Assembly (NCBI GenBank): GCA_041392505.1
Contig: JAWKLX010000015.1
Span: 1 to 64,000 of the forward strand
DNA: 64,000 nt
DNA from: UBA6168 sp041392505
GTDB lineage: Bacteria > Bacteroidota > Bacteroidia > Chitinophagales > Saprospiraceae
Direction: 5' to 3'
Part shown: one piece after another, positions 27,158 to 38,071 of the stretch
Position numbering within the stretch: the stretch's first letter is position 1
How the letters are laid out: the number at the start of each line of letters is the position of its first letter
Translations under genes and position numbers: made by a program
Notes under the pieces: model-generated
What the model saw: only the letters and a program-made list of their open reading frames with translations
Database searches by the model: none
What the model was told of the DNA's origin: nothing

Positions 27158-30100
27158 CTAACCGCGTTGACGCCATCGCTCATTCACCACATAGAACCCC
27201 CAAGCACATACCGCTAACATCCAAGCTGATGCGGTTGCCGGCTTCCGTTACTTTGTACGTTTGGGTAAATACCTTCTACCCGCCAAGTCTCATAGATAGA
27301 AAGCTGGGCGTCTTGCTGCGAGAGAGCCGTAAAATCGACGTTTAATACATTGGTTGTTGGTACAGGACTGAGTTGTAGTTGTTGGAAAATGGCTGTGCGC
27401 TCATCGGCAGCGACTGGCGTCACACAGGTCAAATCTTCGTGAAAGTCTGGCCACGTATTTCACCGCAAGGTGCATGGCAGTGTGGACGTTTATGTAATTA
27501 TTGCCGTCCTTGATGGTATTGGCAATGCGGGGGTAAATTCATCACGCCCCAAGTAGGCGAAAACGCCGCCATTGTTGAAATATTGGTCAATTGGCATGCG
27601 GCCCGCTGCATTTTCACCTATTGCTGCTTCGTGGATATGGGCATCAGTTATGTCACCCGTGAGGCCACTCACCACCGCATGAATGGGCGTTGCTGTTGTG
27701 GCGGTCGATCGAAGTGATGGCACCACCTGTAGCGAACGGCGCATCGATCGTACCGTTTCCTGGGCAGTACAAAGATCATAGCCGTAACCGTCGCGGGCGA
27801 GGCGGTAGACTTGTCCCCGGATTTCCACCGGTAGGGAAACCAGCCGTGTGCACATTTAGGTAAATATTTCCAGTTAGCAGGTCATTGATGAGGTCGGGGG
27901 TGATCATGGCGGCGTCGGTTACCGTCATCATGACCACGTTGCTATCGATGCCAGGAGATAAGTTTAAAACCACTCCACCAGCATTTCCTAAACCTCCTTT
28001 GTGGAAATGCGTGCCCGAAATCTTCCCCGCTCAATCCGTTTGTAATGGCACTGACCAGGAAATACTGCTAAAATCGGCGCTAACGAAACGGCCACCAAAT
28101 CCACCCGCAACCGAGGCCACGGGAGGCGTTTCCTCACACCTGACAACCACGTGTCGAAGGTCAAATTGTTGTCGAGTGTCAGTTGTCCCCGAATTTCGCC
28201 GCCAGGGTTCGCAGCCGTGTGGACATTGATGTAAATATTCCCTGCTTTCAGCGCTGCTAAATAATCACCAAGCACAACAACTCATGGATACGATTTGCCT
28301 CGGACGAATGGCATTAGGTCTTCCACCACACCGCCATTGGTGCCAGCGGCGGCTTCGTGCAGATGAACACCAGTGATCGGGCCGCTGAGACCAGTTAGCA
28401 TCACATTGATTTCCAGTTGGTTGATTACATTGGTATAATTGAATGTGCCGCGGCCACTATAGCATCGGTCGTGACGGCGGGTGCCTCTTGGCCACCGAGA
28501 TTGGCAGTAGGTAGGGTCGGTTTCAAGGAGCAATTGTCCCCGAATTTCCCCACCGGGATTCGCATCGGTATGTACGTTGAGGTAGTAAGCACCTGTGAGG
28601 AATTTAGTCATTTCATCCGCCGTAATTTCTGTTAAAACAGCTTGTGCTCGGTTGCCGACCACAAAGTCGTTCAGGGCTATTACGACCCCGCCATTTTCAC
28701 CAACTGCGCCTTCGTGGATGTGGATGCCAGTGATTGGACCACTTAGTCCATTGACACTTACGTTAACAGTGATTTCATCGCAGGCATCGTTGACCATAAA
28801 AGAAGCCACACCGAGGGCGTCTGTGGTGACGGCAGAGACTTCCTGGTCACCGTTCAATCTTGCTGTTATCAAAAGGTCGTTGGAGAAACGTGGATCGATT
28901 GGAAGGTTGCTGAAAAAATCACGGCCACGGAGGCGATGTTGGCTCTGGTCCCCGGGATGGCCCATCGTATGCACGTTGACGTATACCTCATTATTTCTAA
29001 ACAAAAGGGAATGGTCGAACGGCGTCGTAGCGCGTCGTCTTCATCCAATATCCATAAGCACCGCCACCTGCATTGAAATAACTGGCCAAATTGTAAATAA
29101 CACCACCATTCACGCCGGGCGGGCATTGTGGAAATGGGCTGCCGTAAAGTCCGTTTCCAGACCGCTGACCACCATCATAAAATGGGCGTTCGTTTGATCC
29201 CAGTCGATGGTCACCATGCCTGCGCTACAGTGGCGGTGGTGACAGCTGGTACTTCTTGACCGCCGCTAAACTGATAAGAATAGGCTTCCCGAGCCAATTT
29301 GTACACTTGTCCCCGAATCTCGCCACGGGATTGGCAGCAGTGTGGACATTCAGGTAAATGTCGCCCCGCAGCATCGCATTGAGCAGTTGCGGCGTCCAGG
29401 TCGCGCGAACCCATGATGCGGTTTCCGTTCACATCATTGGTCAGGTTAAGGACGACCCCGCCATTAATACCAGCACCCCCTCCCTGTGAAAATGGGCGGC
29501 CGTGATTGGCCCACTCAAACCAGTCAGTGCAACATTGTAGCTAACGGTTGATAGGTCGCTGCTAACAGTGATGGCTGCTACCCCTTCGGCATTGGTTACG
29601 ACAGCTGGGTTTTCCTGTGCGCCATCGGGGAAGGCGTCAAAATAGAGGCCATCGGCCAACATCACCTGGCCTGATTTCACCGCCAGGGTTATCGGTAGTG
29701 TGAACGGTGATGTAAATATTGCCCGCCCATAGTTCATCTAAATAAGCGGTTGGGTCAACAGTAGCGGTAATGACATTGCCATTGATAAAAGGGCCTAAAT
29801 CTTCGACAACACCTCCATTGCCCCAAAAGCTGCATTGTGGAAATGTGCTGCATTGATGGAAGTACTTCGAGGCCATCGACTCTTTTATTTGCAATTTATA
29901 ACCTGATTTAGAAAGGTTGAAAACCCCAATGCCAAAGGCATTGGTCGCTACGGCAGGCACTTCTTGGTCGCCGGAAAGCATAGCAGAATAACGGAAATCT
30001 GTTTCCAACAAAACCTGCCCCCTGATTTCACCACCCGGATTGGCCGCAGTGTGGACATTGATGTAATAGGCCCCGGAAAGGAATTTTGACACATCATCAG

Positions 30101-30431
30101 GTGTGAGGTCTTTCAATGTGGTTCGGATGCGGTTGCCGCTGACAAAATCGGATAGGTTGTACCACGCCGCCATTTTCTCCGATGGCTCCTTCGTGGAAAT
30201 GGATGCCCGTAATGTCGCCGCTGAGACCCGAAACACTGACATCGATGCTGAGGGTGTTTTTCCGGCTGTCCAAGGTGAAAATGCCAACACCTTGCGCGTC
30301 GGTGGTGACGGCAGGCACTTCATTGACGCCGCTCATGCGGACTGTGAGTTGTAGTATGTCCGATAAATGGTCGGCTTGTGAGGTGAAACTGCCCATCAGG
30401 GCTAATAAAAGGATGGATAAATTTTTAGCAT
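27158..30431 (-). pseudogene. Secreted protein with about eight CHRD repeats and T9SS sorting domain, many frameshifts
   Basis: From a signal peptide near 30431-30370 (LSILLLALMGSFTSQADH) the protein runs through about eight CHRD units of roughly 125 residues. Each has DQEVPAVTTDA, a beta-rich middle NVSVNGLSGPITGIHIHEGA, GENGGVV and a closing NVHTDANPGGEIRGQL. The closing motif is found near 30050, 29690, 29345, 28975, 28570, 28225, 27855 and 27490. The last about 85 codons hold a type IX sorting domain (LSPVPTTNVLNVDF ... GFYVVNER) ending with TAG at 27158. At least ten frame changes interrupt the gene, so as given it cannot be translated. CHRD domains occur in chordin and many bacterial surface proteins with unknown role; T9SS would export it to the cell surface. 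Confidence 0.82.
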
Positions 30432-30921
30432 AACGATAATTTTTTAGGAACGGCAATACGAAAGAGCCTGAGAACAAAGGCCCGTCAAGACGGCGCAAAT
30501 TAGGTTGCTCGGTTTTGCAAGGCAGTGGCGATTGTTGGCCACAGACTTCCAACTATGATGAAATGATTTATTAAAAAAGGTAGCTCGATGCTTGTATTAC
30601 CTAATACAGAGTTTGATTGATAAAGGCTGCGCAGGTTTCAGTTGAAGTTTGGGACTGTGTTCTTTTCCGGCCTGCCTTTGCCGGCCCACAAATTTGTTGC
30701 AGGCGGGCACGCTGATCACAAGAATTTGACGAATCGCTGATCTGTTTTAGGTACGGGGAATGGTGGCAGATTGGATTTATGATGAGGGATTTCATTGAAG
30801 AGTTTTATAGTGGCATGTCGAGGTCTGTCTCTTTCATCCAAATGAATCGTTCAGTAAGCTGCATGTGCCCGTTGCGTTTTCAGGAAGAAAAGCGCAAAGT
30901 CCGGAGGTTGGTACATTGCTT

Positions 30922-30983
30922 GAGGATGTGAATCCCTCGCAGATGAAGCGCATCGCATGGTGCCGAGGGGATTCACATCCCTC
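30922..30983. repeat. Hairpin with GGATGTGAATCCCTCG arms
   Basis: GAGGATGTGAATCCCTCG on the left pairs with CGAGGGGATTCACATCC on the right around a 22-nt loop. The 739-bp gap 30432-31170 shows no gene; the remaining DNA has only short spurious frames. Confidence 0.65.
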
Positions 30984-31107
30984 GCTATGACTTGTCGTCC
31001 CTCGAGGAGCTCTGTGGTATCATTCTTCTTTTCAGAAGCAACTTTCAATTTTACAACCAAAGTTCCTGGTTGCCCTATTGCTTATCCGTGCTTTTTACTG
31101 CCTACAA

Positions 31108-31139
31108 TTGCGTTTTCCTTGCTTAAATAACTAAGTTTG
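31108..31139 (+). promoter_or_regulatory. Bacteroidota-type promoter TTG-N21-TAAGTTTG
   Basis: TTG at 31108-31110 and TAAGTTTG at 31132-31139 fit the -33/-7 consensus with a 21-nt spacer. The start codon of the lipoprotein gene is 31 bp further on, giving a short leader. Confidence 0.65.
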
Positions 31140-31170
31140 TCGGCTAGTTCAAACACCAATAAAATTATTT

Positions 31171-32820
31171 ATGAAGAAATTATTCACCTATCTAATTCTC
31201 GCAACCTCTATGTTGCTTGTTTTTTTCCCACTGTAAAGAAACCACGGCCACAAGGGAGCGACCTTACGCCCATTACCGCCCCTGGCCACCACAGGGTATT
31301 AATGCCACTTTTAGCATCGATTCTATGAATGGTGATATTACCCACAACGGGGTATTGCCGATGGGCACGAATGTGACCAGCCTCGTGGCTGATTTCCAAT
31401 TCTCACGCGGCGCACAAGTGTATGTCAATAACGTGGAGCAGGTCAGCGGCGTCACCCCCAATAATTTTTCCAATAAAGTGACTTATTATGTGCTTTCTGG
31501 CAATAAAAGTACAGCCCGGGAATACGATGTTTACGTCGTTGTGGAAGGTGGGCCGGGTTCCGGCAATGCCATGATCACATCCTTTTCCATCCCATCGGTC
31601 GGGCTGAATTTTACCATCAACGAAAGTGCCGGCACGATCACCCATACTGGCGAACTGCCGATGGGGACGGATGTAACTGCTTTAGTGCCCGACTTTACTT
31701 TTTCAAACGGTGCCACGGTTCAAGTGAATGGCGTCGATCAGGAGAGCGGGGTAACCGCCAACGACTTCACCAGCCCGGTTGTATATTCGGTTACCTCTTC
31801 CGATATGTCTTTGACAACCGACTATACGGTGACGGTGAAGGTCATGGGTGCTACCAGCGACGAGTGGAACTCCTCACCCCCGATGCGGGTTTCTGCCATT
31901 TCAAGACCAGCGGGTATTTTGAATGGGGAAATTTATGTGATAGATACTTCAGTTGCTGTTGGCGGGCGAATTTCCAGCAGGTTTGGAAGAGCTCGGACGG
32001 CATTACTTGGAGTCAGGTAACCACTACGCCCGGATGTTTTTACCTTATGGTTTCTTTGAATTGTTGACATTAAACAATACATTCCACATGATTCGGCGGT
32101 GCGTCATTGCCTGATTTTAATAGTGGTGGGAGCATTTTTACTGGGGAAGCGCAAGATGCAGTTTCGACTTCTTCTGATGGAGCAGCTTGGACGGAAACGA
32201 CTGGTTCAGGTTTTACCGCCAGGGCACTTTACCGCGGGGCAAATTTTAACAACCAACTATTTATCGTCGGTGGCAATTCATTAGGCTTCGGTACACCGAA
32301 CGCTGCGTCAACGGATGTTTACCGATCCAGCAATGGCGTCGATTGGAGTTTGGTGACCAGCACTCCCGGCTTCGATGCCCGCAGTACCCCAGCAGTATTT
32401 GTGCATGATGGTAAATTGTGGGTCACTGGCGGTGGCGGCATCAATCTGCCTGGCCCGGAAGACCTCTACAATGATGTTTGGTACACCGAGGATGGTAGCT
32501 CTTGGACGCAGGTTACAGTCACTTCGCCATACCCCGCCCGAACTGGCCACAATGCCATTTCTTATAACGGGAATATGTATGTCCTTTTTGGGAACGACAA
32601 TGAAATCGATCTGGCCAATAAAACTTTTTACAGCGACATCTGGATGTCAGATGATAACGGGGTAACTTGGTCGGAAGTGACAGGTGATGCCGCCATGCCC
32701 GGCGGTTTTGCCAAACGCGGCAGCGCATCTGTATTGGTCGATGGCGAAAATAAAATATGGATCATTGGTGGCATCAACACCAGCGGGCCGCTCAAGGATG
32801 TTTGGAGGGGGAATTTTTAA
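31171..32820 (+). pseudogene. Surface lipoprotein: DUF5018-like repeats plus Kelch-type propeller, frameshifted
   Basis: The ATG at 31171 opens MKKLFTYLILATSMLLV; one extra T in a run of seven breaks the frame, and without it the lipobox reads VFSHC. Next come two beta-domain repeats (SIDSMNGDITHNGVLPMGTN... and FTINESAGTITHTGELPMGTD..., each followed by SGVTxNDF/NNFS and a closing TVTV/VYVV strand), typical of DUF5018-like modules in Bacteroidota. From about 31870 a Kelch/galactose-oxidase-like propeller follows (QVWKSSDGITWSQVT, LWVTGGGG, DVWYTEDGSSWTQVT, KIWIIGGINTSGPLKDVW). Frame changes near 31215, 31860 and 32030 are needed. It is directly upstream of SusC/SusD and may be the surface lipoprotein of that uptake locus. 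Confidence 0.8.
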
Positions 32821-32868
32821 ATGATATAAACTTGACCTCGGGATATTAGAACGGGTCAACAAATTATA

Positions 32869-32893
32869 AGCCCAGACTTTTAGTCTGGGCTAT
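32869..32893 (+). terminator. Terminator hairpin directly before susC
   Basis: AGCCCAGAC and GTCTGGGCT pair around a TTTTA loop, followed by ATTTTCTTTCT. It lies 48 bp after the preceding gene and ends about 10 bp before the SusC start codon. Confidence 0.8.
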
Positions 32894-32902
32894 TTTCTTT
32901 CT

Positions 32903-35900
32903 ATGAGATATTTTCCCAAAATTATTCTTTTATTCCTACCACTATTATTTTCTCAAAATATAGTCGCTCAAACATTTAATATAAATGGGGAAATAATTAG
33001 CAGTGAAAACAACGAGCCCATCATTGGTGCTACCATTTTAATAAAAGGTACAACGACAGGCGAGGCGACCGATTTAAATGGGGCATTTAATTTAGCAGTT
33101 AAGCGAGGTAAAATATTAATTATATCAGCCGTTGGTCACGAGACAAAAGAAATTAAAGTATTAAAAGAAGAGTTTTTAAAAATAAAATTAAATGTCTCCA
33201 CGAGTAGTTTGGACGAGGTGGTGGTAGTGGGTTATGGTATTCAAAAAAGAGGGGAAATAACGGGTTCGATAGCTTCCATTAATGCGGATCAATTAGGGCA
33301 AATAAATTCGTTGAGCATTGACAATGCGATTACTGGAAAATTACCGGGCGTGTTGGTGCAGTCGAGCAATGGCGTGCCGGGGTCGGCGACTTCCATTTTA
33401 ATTCGAGGTTTTAGTTCTTTATCCGATGATGCGAATAATCCGTTAATTGTGGTGGACGGTGTTCCGGTTTATGGGACTGGAAAAGATTTTAATAATATTG
33501 ATTTTGATAAAACTGCCATCAGTGCGGCCAGTTTCGGGGGTAATCAGGTGAGCGAAGATTTTAGTTCGGATTTTGACCGCAACGATGAATTTGAAAGAAA
33601 TCCATTGGCGCATTTAAACCCGGAAGATATCGAGTCTATTGAGATTTTAAAAGACGCTTTTGCTACAGCAATTTACGGTTCACGGGGGGCGGCAGGCGTT
33701 ATTTTAATTACCACTAAAAAAGGCCGGGGCGGCAAACCGCAAATTAATTTTAATTATAATGCGGGCCGCAGTAAAGCCATCGCCTTGCCCGATTTATTAT
33801 CAGCTTCCGAATATGCGGCGGTTTACGGAGAGTTCAATAAACAAAGAGGTTTCCCGATTAATTTTCCTAAAAAAGATAGTACCGATTGGTTTGGGGAGGT
33901 GACTCGTCCGGCGTGGCACCAGTCGGCTAATTTATCCATTTCAGGCGGCGATAAAAAACACCAATATTTTGTCAGCGGGGGCTATATGAACCAAGATGCT
34001 ATAATTATTAATAATGGTTTTGAACGGTACAGCGCAAAAATAAATTTTGCTAATAACAGTGGCGAACTATTTCGCTACGGCACAGATGTCGCCATTTCTT
34101 TTACGCAAAATTCTTCTTTAAATGCCAGCCGTATTTATAAAGAAGCCGTGGTGCGTGCGCCGAATATTCCTGTAAAGGACGACGCTGGAAATTATATTTG
34201 GGGGGCAGGCGACAACCCTTATGGTTTGACGGAAGATAGTGGCACCAATCCCGTGGCCGATGCAACAAGGGATATTAATGAATTAAAAGACACCCGGACA
34301 ATTGGCCGAATATTTTTTGAAATTCAACCAATACAGTGGTTGGTTTTTAAAACTCAATTTGGGGCGGATTTATTAAATTCATTGGGTTATTCCCGGCGAC
34401 GCTCCCGACCAATTATTCCCGGTGGCGATGCCGTGGAAACCAATACACAAAACCGCCGCATCGTCATGGACAACACTTTGACTTTTCAAAAAACATTTTC
34501 CGATCACCATATTAATGCATTATTGGGACATAGTTTTGAAAAGTCAATTGAAAATAAATTGGGCGTTTCCGGTCGGGATTTTTTTAGTGAAGATATATTA
34601 AGCATCGAAGCAGCGAATAATTTTATTTTAAACAATGCCCAACAAAGAGCTTGGGCGTTGCAGTCTTTTTTTAGCAGAATTAATTACCAATATTTAGATA
34701 AATATTTAGCGGGTGTCACGTACCGCATTGACGGCTCTTCGCAATTTAGCCGGGAAAGTAGATATGTACATTTTCCATCTTTTTCTTTAGGGTGGCGAAT
34801 TTCCAAAGAAGCATTTATGGAAAATATGGATTGGCTCAAAGATTTAAAATTGAGGAGCAGTATCGGATTTTCCGGCAATCCAAGTTCTGGCGGCGGCTTC
34901 TATGGCAACCAGGGACAATTTGTTTTGCAAACGAATAACCTTCAATATGCCGGCAGTAACATCCTGACCACCCAGCAACCTTCCAACCCCAACCTCAAAT
35001 GGGAACGAAACCGGGTCATTGATGCAGGAATTGACCTGACTTTAAAAAAGGATCAGTTGGTTTTCACGCTGGATTATTACCATAAAAAAACCACCAATTT
35101 GTTGTTTGCTTCCTCGTTGCCTTATTACACAGGCTGGAGTTCCCAATTGCAAAATATTGGTGACATGGTTAACCAAGGCTGGGAAATGCGGCTTGAGTCC
35201 AATCAGGTTTTTGGGGATGTGGCATGGAGCAGTACGTTGAACATGGCCTCTAATTCCAATAAAATCAAAAAACTGAATTTCGACGGTGAGTCGCTGACTT
35301 CGGCTGAGAATGGCTATAAATATTTTACCGAAGGAGAGCCTGCTGGCCAGTTTTTCTTGTTCCAATGGCAGGGCGTCGATCCAGAAACGGGCAACCCTAT
35401 TTGGCTAAATGCAGACGGCGAAGAGACGACCATCCCGCCCGGCTCGGAGAATGAAACGGCCATCCGCAACCTGAGCCGCAGGGCCTACGGGACGCACTTG
35501 CCCGATGTGTTTGGTGGTTGGGACAACACCATTTTTTACAAGGGCTTTTCGCTGCGGGCCTTTTTCAGCTACGCCCTCGGCGGCCAGCTCATCAACGGCA
35601 CCCGGGCGCAATTGCTGACTTATTCGCTCACGGACGCCAACAATCTCAGCCGAGAGGTTTTGGATTATTGGCAGGTGGAGGGCGACGAAACGGACATTCC
35701 CCGGCTCATCAATGCATCCATCCGCAGCAGCAGTAATAGCTTGACGGATTTTACAGCAAGCCGCACCAGTAGCCGTTTTTTGGAAAATGCATCCTTCGTC
35801 CGCCTCAAAGACCTGACTTTTTCCTACCGCTTTTTAGGCGAAAAACTGGAGCGGTTGAAATACCTCAGCCGCCTTGAAATTTATCTCCAAGCCACCAACA

Positions 35901-36037
35901 TTTGGACTTGGACGAAATACAGCGGCCTCGACCCGGAGGTGAGTGACTTTGGTTCGTCCACGCTGCGGGGAGGGTACGATGAGCTGACGATGCCGCAGCT
36001 GAAGAGTATTGTTTTTGGGGTAAAAGTGGGGTTGTGA
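32903..36037 (+). CDS. susC: SusC/RagA-type TonB-linked outer membrane protein
   Basis: The 1044-residue protein has a signal peptide (1-22), a CarboxypepD-regulatory-like domain (about 24-100: INGEIISSENNEPIIGATILIKGTTTGEATDLNGAF), the TonB-box-like DEVVVVGYGIQ, a plug domain (SIDNAITGKLPGVLVQSSNGVPG, STILIRGF-like TSILIRGFSSL, DAFATAIYGSRGAAGVILITTKKG) and a C-terminal beta barrel ending in FGVKVGL. It should work with SusD as an energised importer of a glycan or peptide. Together with the 36070 gene it forms a classic pair. Codon choice changes sharply near 34.85 kb: TTA dominates leucine codons before, TTG/CTG after. Confidence 0.97.
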   Translation: MRYFPKIILLFLPLLFSQNIVAQTFNINGEIISSENNEPIIGATILIKGTTTGEATDLNGAFNLAVKRGKILIISAVGHETKEIKVLKEEFLKIKLNVSTSSLDEVVVVGYGIQKRGEITGSIASINADQLGQINSLSIDNAITGKLPGVLVQSSNGVPGSATSILIRGFSSLSDDANNPLIVVDGVPVYGTGKDFNNIDFDKTAISAASFGGNQVSEDFSSDFDRNDEFERNPLAHLNPEDIESIEILKDAFATAIYGSRGAAGVILITTKKGRGGKPQINFNYNAGRSKAIALPDLLSASEYAAVYGEFNKQRGFPINFPKKDSTDWFGEVTRPAWHQSANLSISGGDKKHQYFVSGGYMNQDAIIINNGFERYSAKINFANNSGELFRYGTDVAISFTQNSSLNASRIYKEAVVRAPNIPVKDDAGNYIWGAGDNPYGLTEDSGTNPVADATRDINELKDTRTIGRIFFEIQPIQWLVFKTQFGADLLNSLGYSRRRSRPIIPGGDAVETNTQNRRIVMDNTLTFQKTFSDHHINALLGHSFEKSIENKLGVSGRDFFSEDILSIEAANNFILNNAQQRAWALQSFFSRINYQYLDKYLAGVTYRIDGSSQFSRESRYVHFPSFSLGWRISKEAFMENMDWLKDLKLRSSIGFSGNPSSGGGFYGNQGQFVLQTNNLQYAGSNILTTQQPSNPNLKWERNRVIDAGIDLTLKKDQLVFTLDYYHKKTTNLLFASSLPYYTGWSSQLQNIGDMVNQGWEMRLESNQVFGDVAWSSTLNMASNSNKIKKLNFDGESLTSAENGYKYFTEGEPAGQFFLFQWQGVDPETGNPIWLNADGEETTIPPGSENETAIRNLSRRAYGTHLPDVFGGWDNTIFYKGFSLRAFFSYALGGQLINGTRAQLLTYSLTDANNLSREVLDYWQVEGDETDIPRLINASIRSSSNSLTDFTASRTSSRFLENASFVRLKDLTFSYRFLGEKLERLKYLSRLEIYLQATNIWTWTKYSGLDPEVSDFGSSTLRGGYDELTMPQLKSIVFGVKVGL

Positions 36038-36069
36038 AAAGGCGGGGGAGGTTAATTTATTAATCTAAA

Positions 36070-37476
36070 ATGAAGAATTACAAAATATACAACTGGCTAA
36101 TTCTGAGTGTCTTCTTTGTCGCTTGCGACAGCCAACTCGATTTGGCCCCCGAGGATACCCTCGTCGAGGACAAAGTTTTCGCCTCCGAGAAAACGGCGGA
36201 CGCTGCGGTGGCCGATGCTTACCATAGTTTTTATGAGGCATCCACCTTTTTTGGGGTGACTTATGCTTTTGGCGACCTCACGACGGACAACGTGGCCTTG
36301 GCCAATAATGCTGGATATTGGACGTATGTGGATGCCGAATTGACGCCTGCTGATTATGTGGTGGGCGAGGTTTGGCGGCTGCATTACAAGGCGATTAATG
36401 TGGCAAATAATTTAATCAAAAAAATACCGGAAATAGGGACGTATGACGAAACGCTTGAGCGGCAACACGTGGCGGAAGGGCGCTTCCTGCGGGCCTTTGC
36501 CTACCTGAATTTGCTGCGAATTTACGGCGATGGGGCGCTCACTGGCGATGCCTCTGGATTGGGGGTTGTCTTGCAATTAGAGCCATTTGAGGGCATAGTG
36601 GAAGAACCCAAACCGAGGCAAAACAATGGGGCGATTTTCAACCAGGTCATTGAGGATTTGCAGTTGGCTATTGCCGATTTACCCGCGGCTCACAGCAATA
36701 ATGAACGCACTCGCAGCCGGGCCACCAAAGCGAGTGCGCAGGCTTTATTGAGCCGCGTTTATTTGTACCAAGGTGATTTTGGTGCAGCGGCGTCTGCGGC
36801 GCAAGCGGTGCTGGCTGACCCCAACTATTTTTTAACCAGCGACTTGCAGCAACTTTTCCCCCCGAACCCGGATGCTTCCCCGCAAGAAATGACCAAAGAA
36901 TGGTTGTTTGGGTTTCCCGTCAGCACCAACAACGGCAATTTTCAGTACGGCACCAACTACCTCGATTTGATTTATTATTTTAAAAACAACGCTTGGGCCG
37001 ATGCGGCATTTATTGATTTATATGATACGGCTGACCTTCGCCGTCAGGAATTGATTTTTGCGGGATTTGCCGGGAATCCCAATTTGACGACGTTTAAATT
37101 CAACAATCCAGAGGGGTTGGACAATGTGCCCATGCTCCGATTGGCCGAAGTGATTCTGACCCGGGCAGAAAGTTTGGCCCGCACCAACGGACTCGTGCCG
37201 GAAGCGGTGGATTTGCTCAACGAAATCCGCCAACGGGCCGGGGTGACGTCCTTCGATTTGGCAGATTTTTCAAACGCTGATGACTTGGTAAATGCCATTT
37301 TACATGAGCGGCGGTTGGAGTTGGCCTTTGAAGGTTTGCATCGATTTGATTTGCTACGGACTGGCCGTCCCCTCAAAAATCCGGATGTGCCAGCGGATCG
37401 TTTTGCTTGGCCCATTCCCCAATATGAAATTGAGCTGTCGGGTGGGGTAGTGGTGCAGAATCCGGGGTATGAATGA
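36070..37476 (+). CDS. susD: SusD/RagB-family outer membrane lipoprotein
   Basis: The 468-residue protein begins with a type II signal (LSVFFVACDSQLD, Cys at about 20). It has the SusD pattern: LAPEDTLVEDKVFASEKTADAAVADAYHSFYE, then helical TPR-like segments (AEGRFLRAFAYLNLLRIYGD, KASAQALLSRVYLYQGDFGAAASAAQAVL) and the C-terminal end LRLAEVILTRAESLARTNG, LLNEIRQRAGV, ILHERRLELAFEGLHRFDLLRTG. It lies 33 bp behind SusC and would cap the barrel and bind the substrate. No glycoside hydrolase or peptidase gene follows, so the substrate is unknown. Confidence 0.96.
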   Translation: MKNYKIYNWLILSVFFVACDSQLDLAPEDTLVEDKVFASEKTADAAVADAYHSFYEASTFFGVTYAFGDLTTDNVALANNAGYWTYVDAELTPADYVVGEVWRLHYKAINVANNLIKKIPEIGTYDETLERQHVAEGRFLRAFAYLNLLRIYGDGALTGDASGLGVVLQLEPFEGIVEEPKPRQNNGAIFNQVIEDLQLAIADLPAAHSNNERTRSRATKASAQALLSRVYLYQGDFGAAASAAQAVLADPNYFLTSDLQQLFPPNPDASPQEMTKEWLFGFPVSTNNGNFQYGTNYLDLIYYFKNNAWADAAFIDLYDTADLRRQELIFAGFAGNPNLTTFKFNNPEGLDNVPMLRLAEVILTRAESLARTNGLVPEAVDLLNEIRQRAGVTSFDLADFSNADDLVNAILHERRLELAFEGLHRFDLLRTGRPLKNPDVPADRFAWPIPQYEIELSGGVVVQNPGYE

Positions 37477-37484
37477 AATATTGT

Positions 37485-38050
37485 GTACAGGACAAAACTC
37501 AAATATTGCAGAGTAAAAATGCGGAGCAGGATAACTACCGCTTTATGCAACATCCCAACTGCCTGCCCCGAACTTGCTTCGGGGTGCTCCTCCAAGGGTT
37601 TCTAAGGGGCGAGCAGATTGATGGCAAAGGCTTGAATGATCATTCGGGCCGCATGAAAAAACGTTGATTTTCTGTTCAAATTACTGATTTTCAATTTAGT
37701 TGCTAAAGTTGTGTACAGGACAAAACTGATTTAAGCTTATTTATCAATGCGGAGCAGGATAGAAATACCTTCAATTGGACCTGACCAAGTGCCCCTACGG
37801 GATTTTTAAGGGGGAAAACGGATTGAAAATCCGTTTTCCCCCTTAAAAATCCCGTAGGGGCACTTGGGAAGTTGCATAAAGTAGGGGTGATGCTGCCCCG
37901 CATTTTAAAAATGATTTTTGTCCTGTATATAGTTGCTAAAGTCACGTTTATCCTTAAAATCCCTTGAGATGCACCTTGAAACAAGTTCGGGGCAGGCTGC
38001 GGGAAGTTGCCAAAAGAACGGCTTATCCTGCCCCGCATTTTGTAAATAGA
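37485..38050. repeat. Compound array of palindromic elements (GTACAGGACAAAA and ATGCGGRGCAGGATA families)
   Basis: GTGTACAGGACAAAACT occurs at 37483 and 37711; the inverted end TTTTTGTCCTGTA closes at 37928, giving one complete 216-bp element (37713-37928). ATGCGGAGCAGGATA occurs at 37517 and 37748 and, inverted, TGCTGCCCCGCATTTT at 37891 and TATCCTGCCCCGCATTTT at 38024. The segment CTGCCTGCCCCGAACTTG (37559) is repeated inverted at about 37985-38000. AGTTGCTAAAG flanks two borders (37698, 37931). The 595-bp gap holds no gene. Confidence 0.8.
37784..37867. repeat. Perfect 40-bp-arm hairpin
   Basis: The arms CCAAGTGCCCCTACGG...GGGGGAAAACGGATT and their exact complement are separated by a three-base loop GAA, with no mismatch over 40 bp. 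It forms the centre of the 37713-37928 element. Such a perfect cruciform is unusual and would be a strong transcription barrier. Confidence 0.9.
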
Positions 38051-38071
38051 TTACACTGTATTCTCGAAGCT

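Noticed and set aside
37964..38071. Upstream extension of the acetyltransferase
   Set aside because: The extra codons translate the inverted ATGCGGRGCAG repeat; the GNAT domain starts at 38072.
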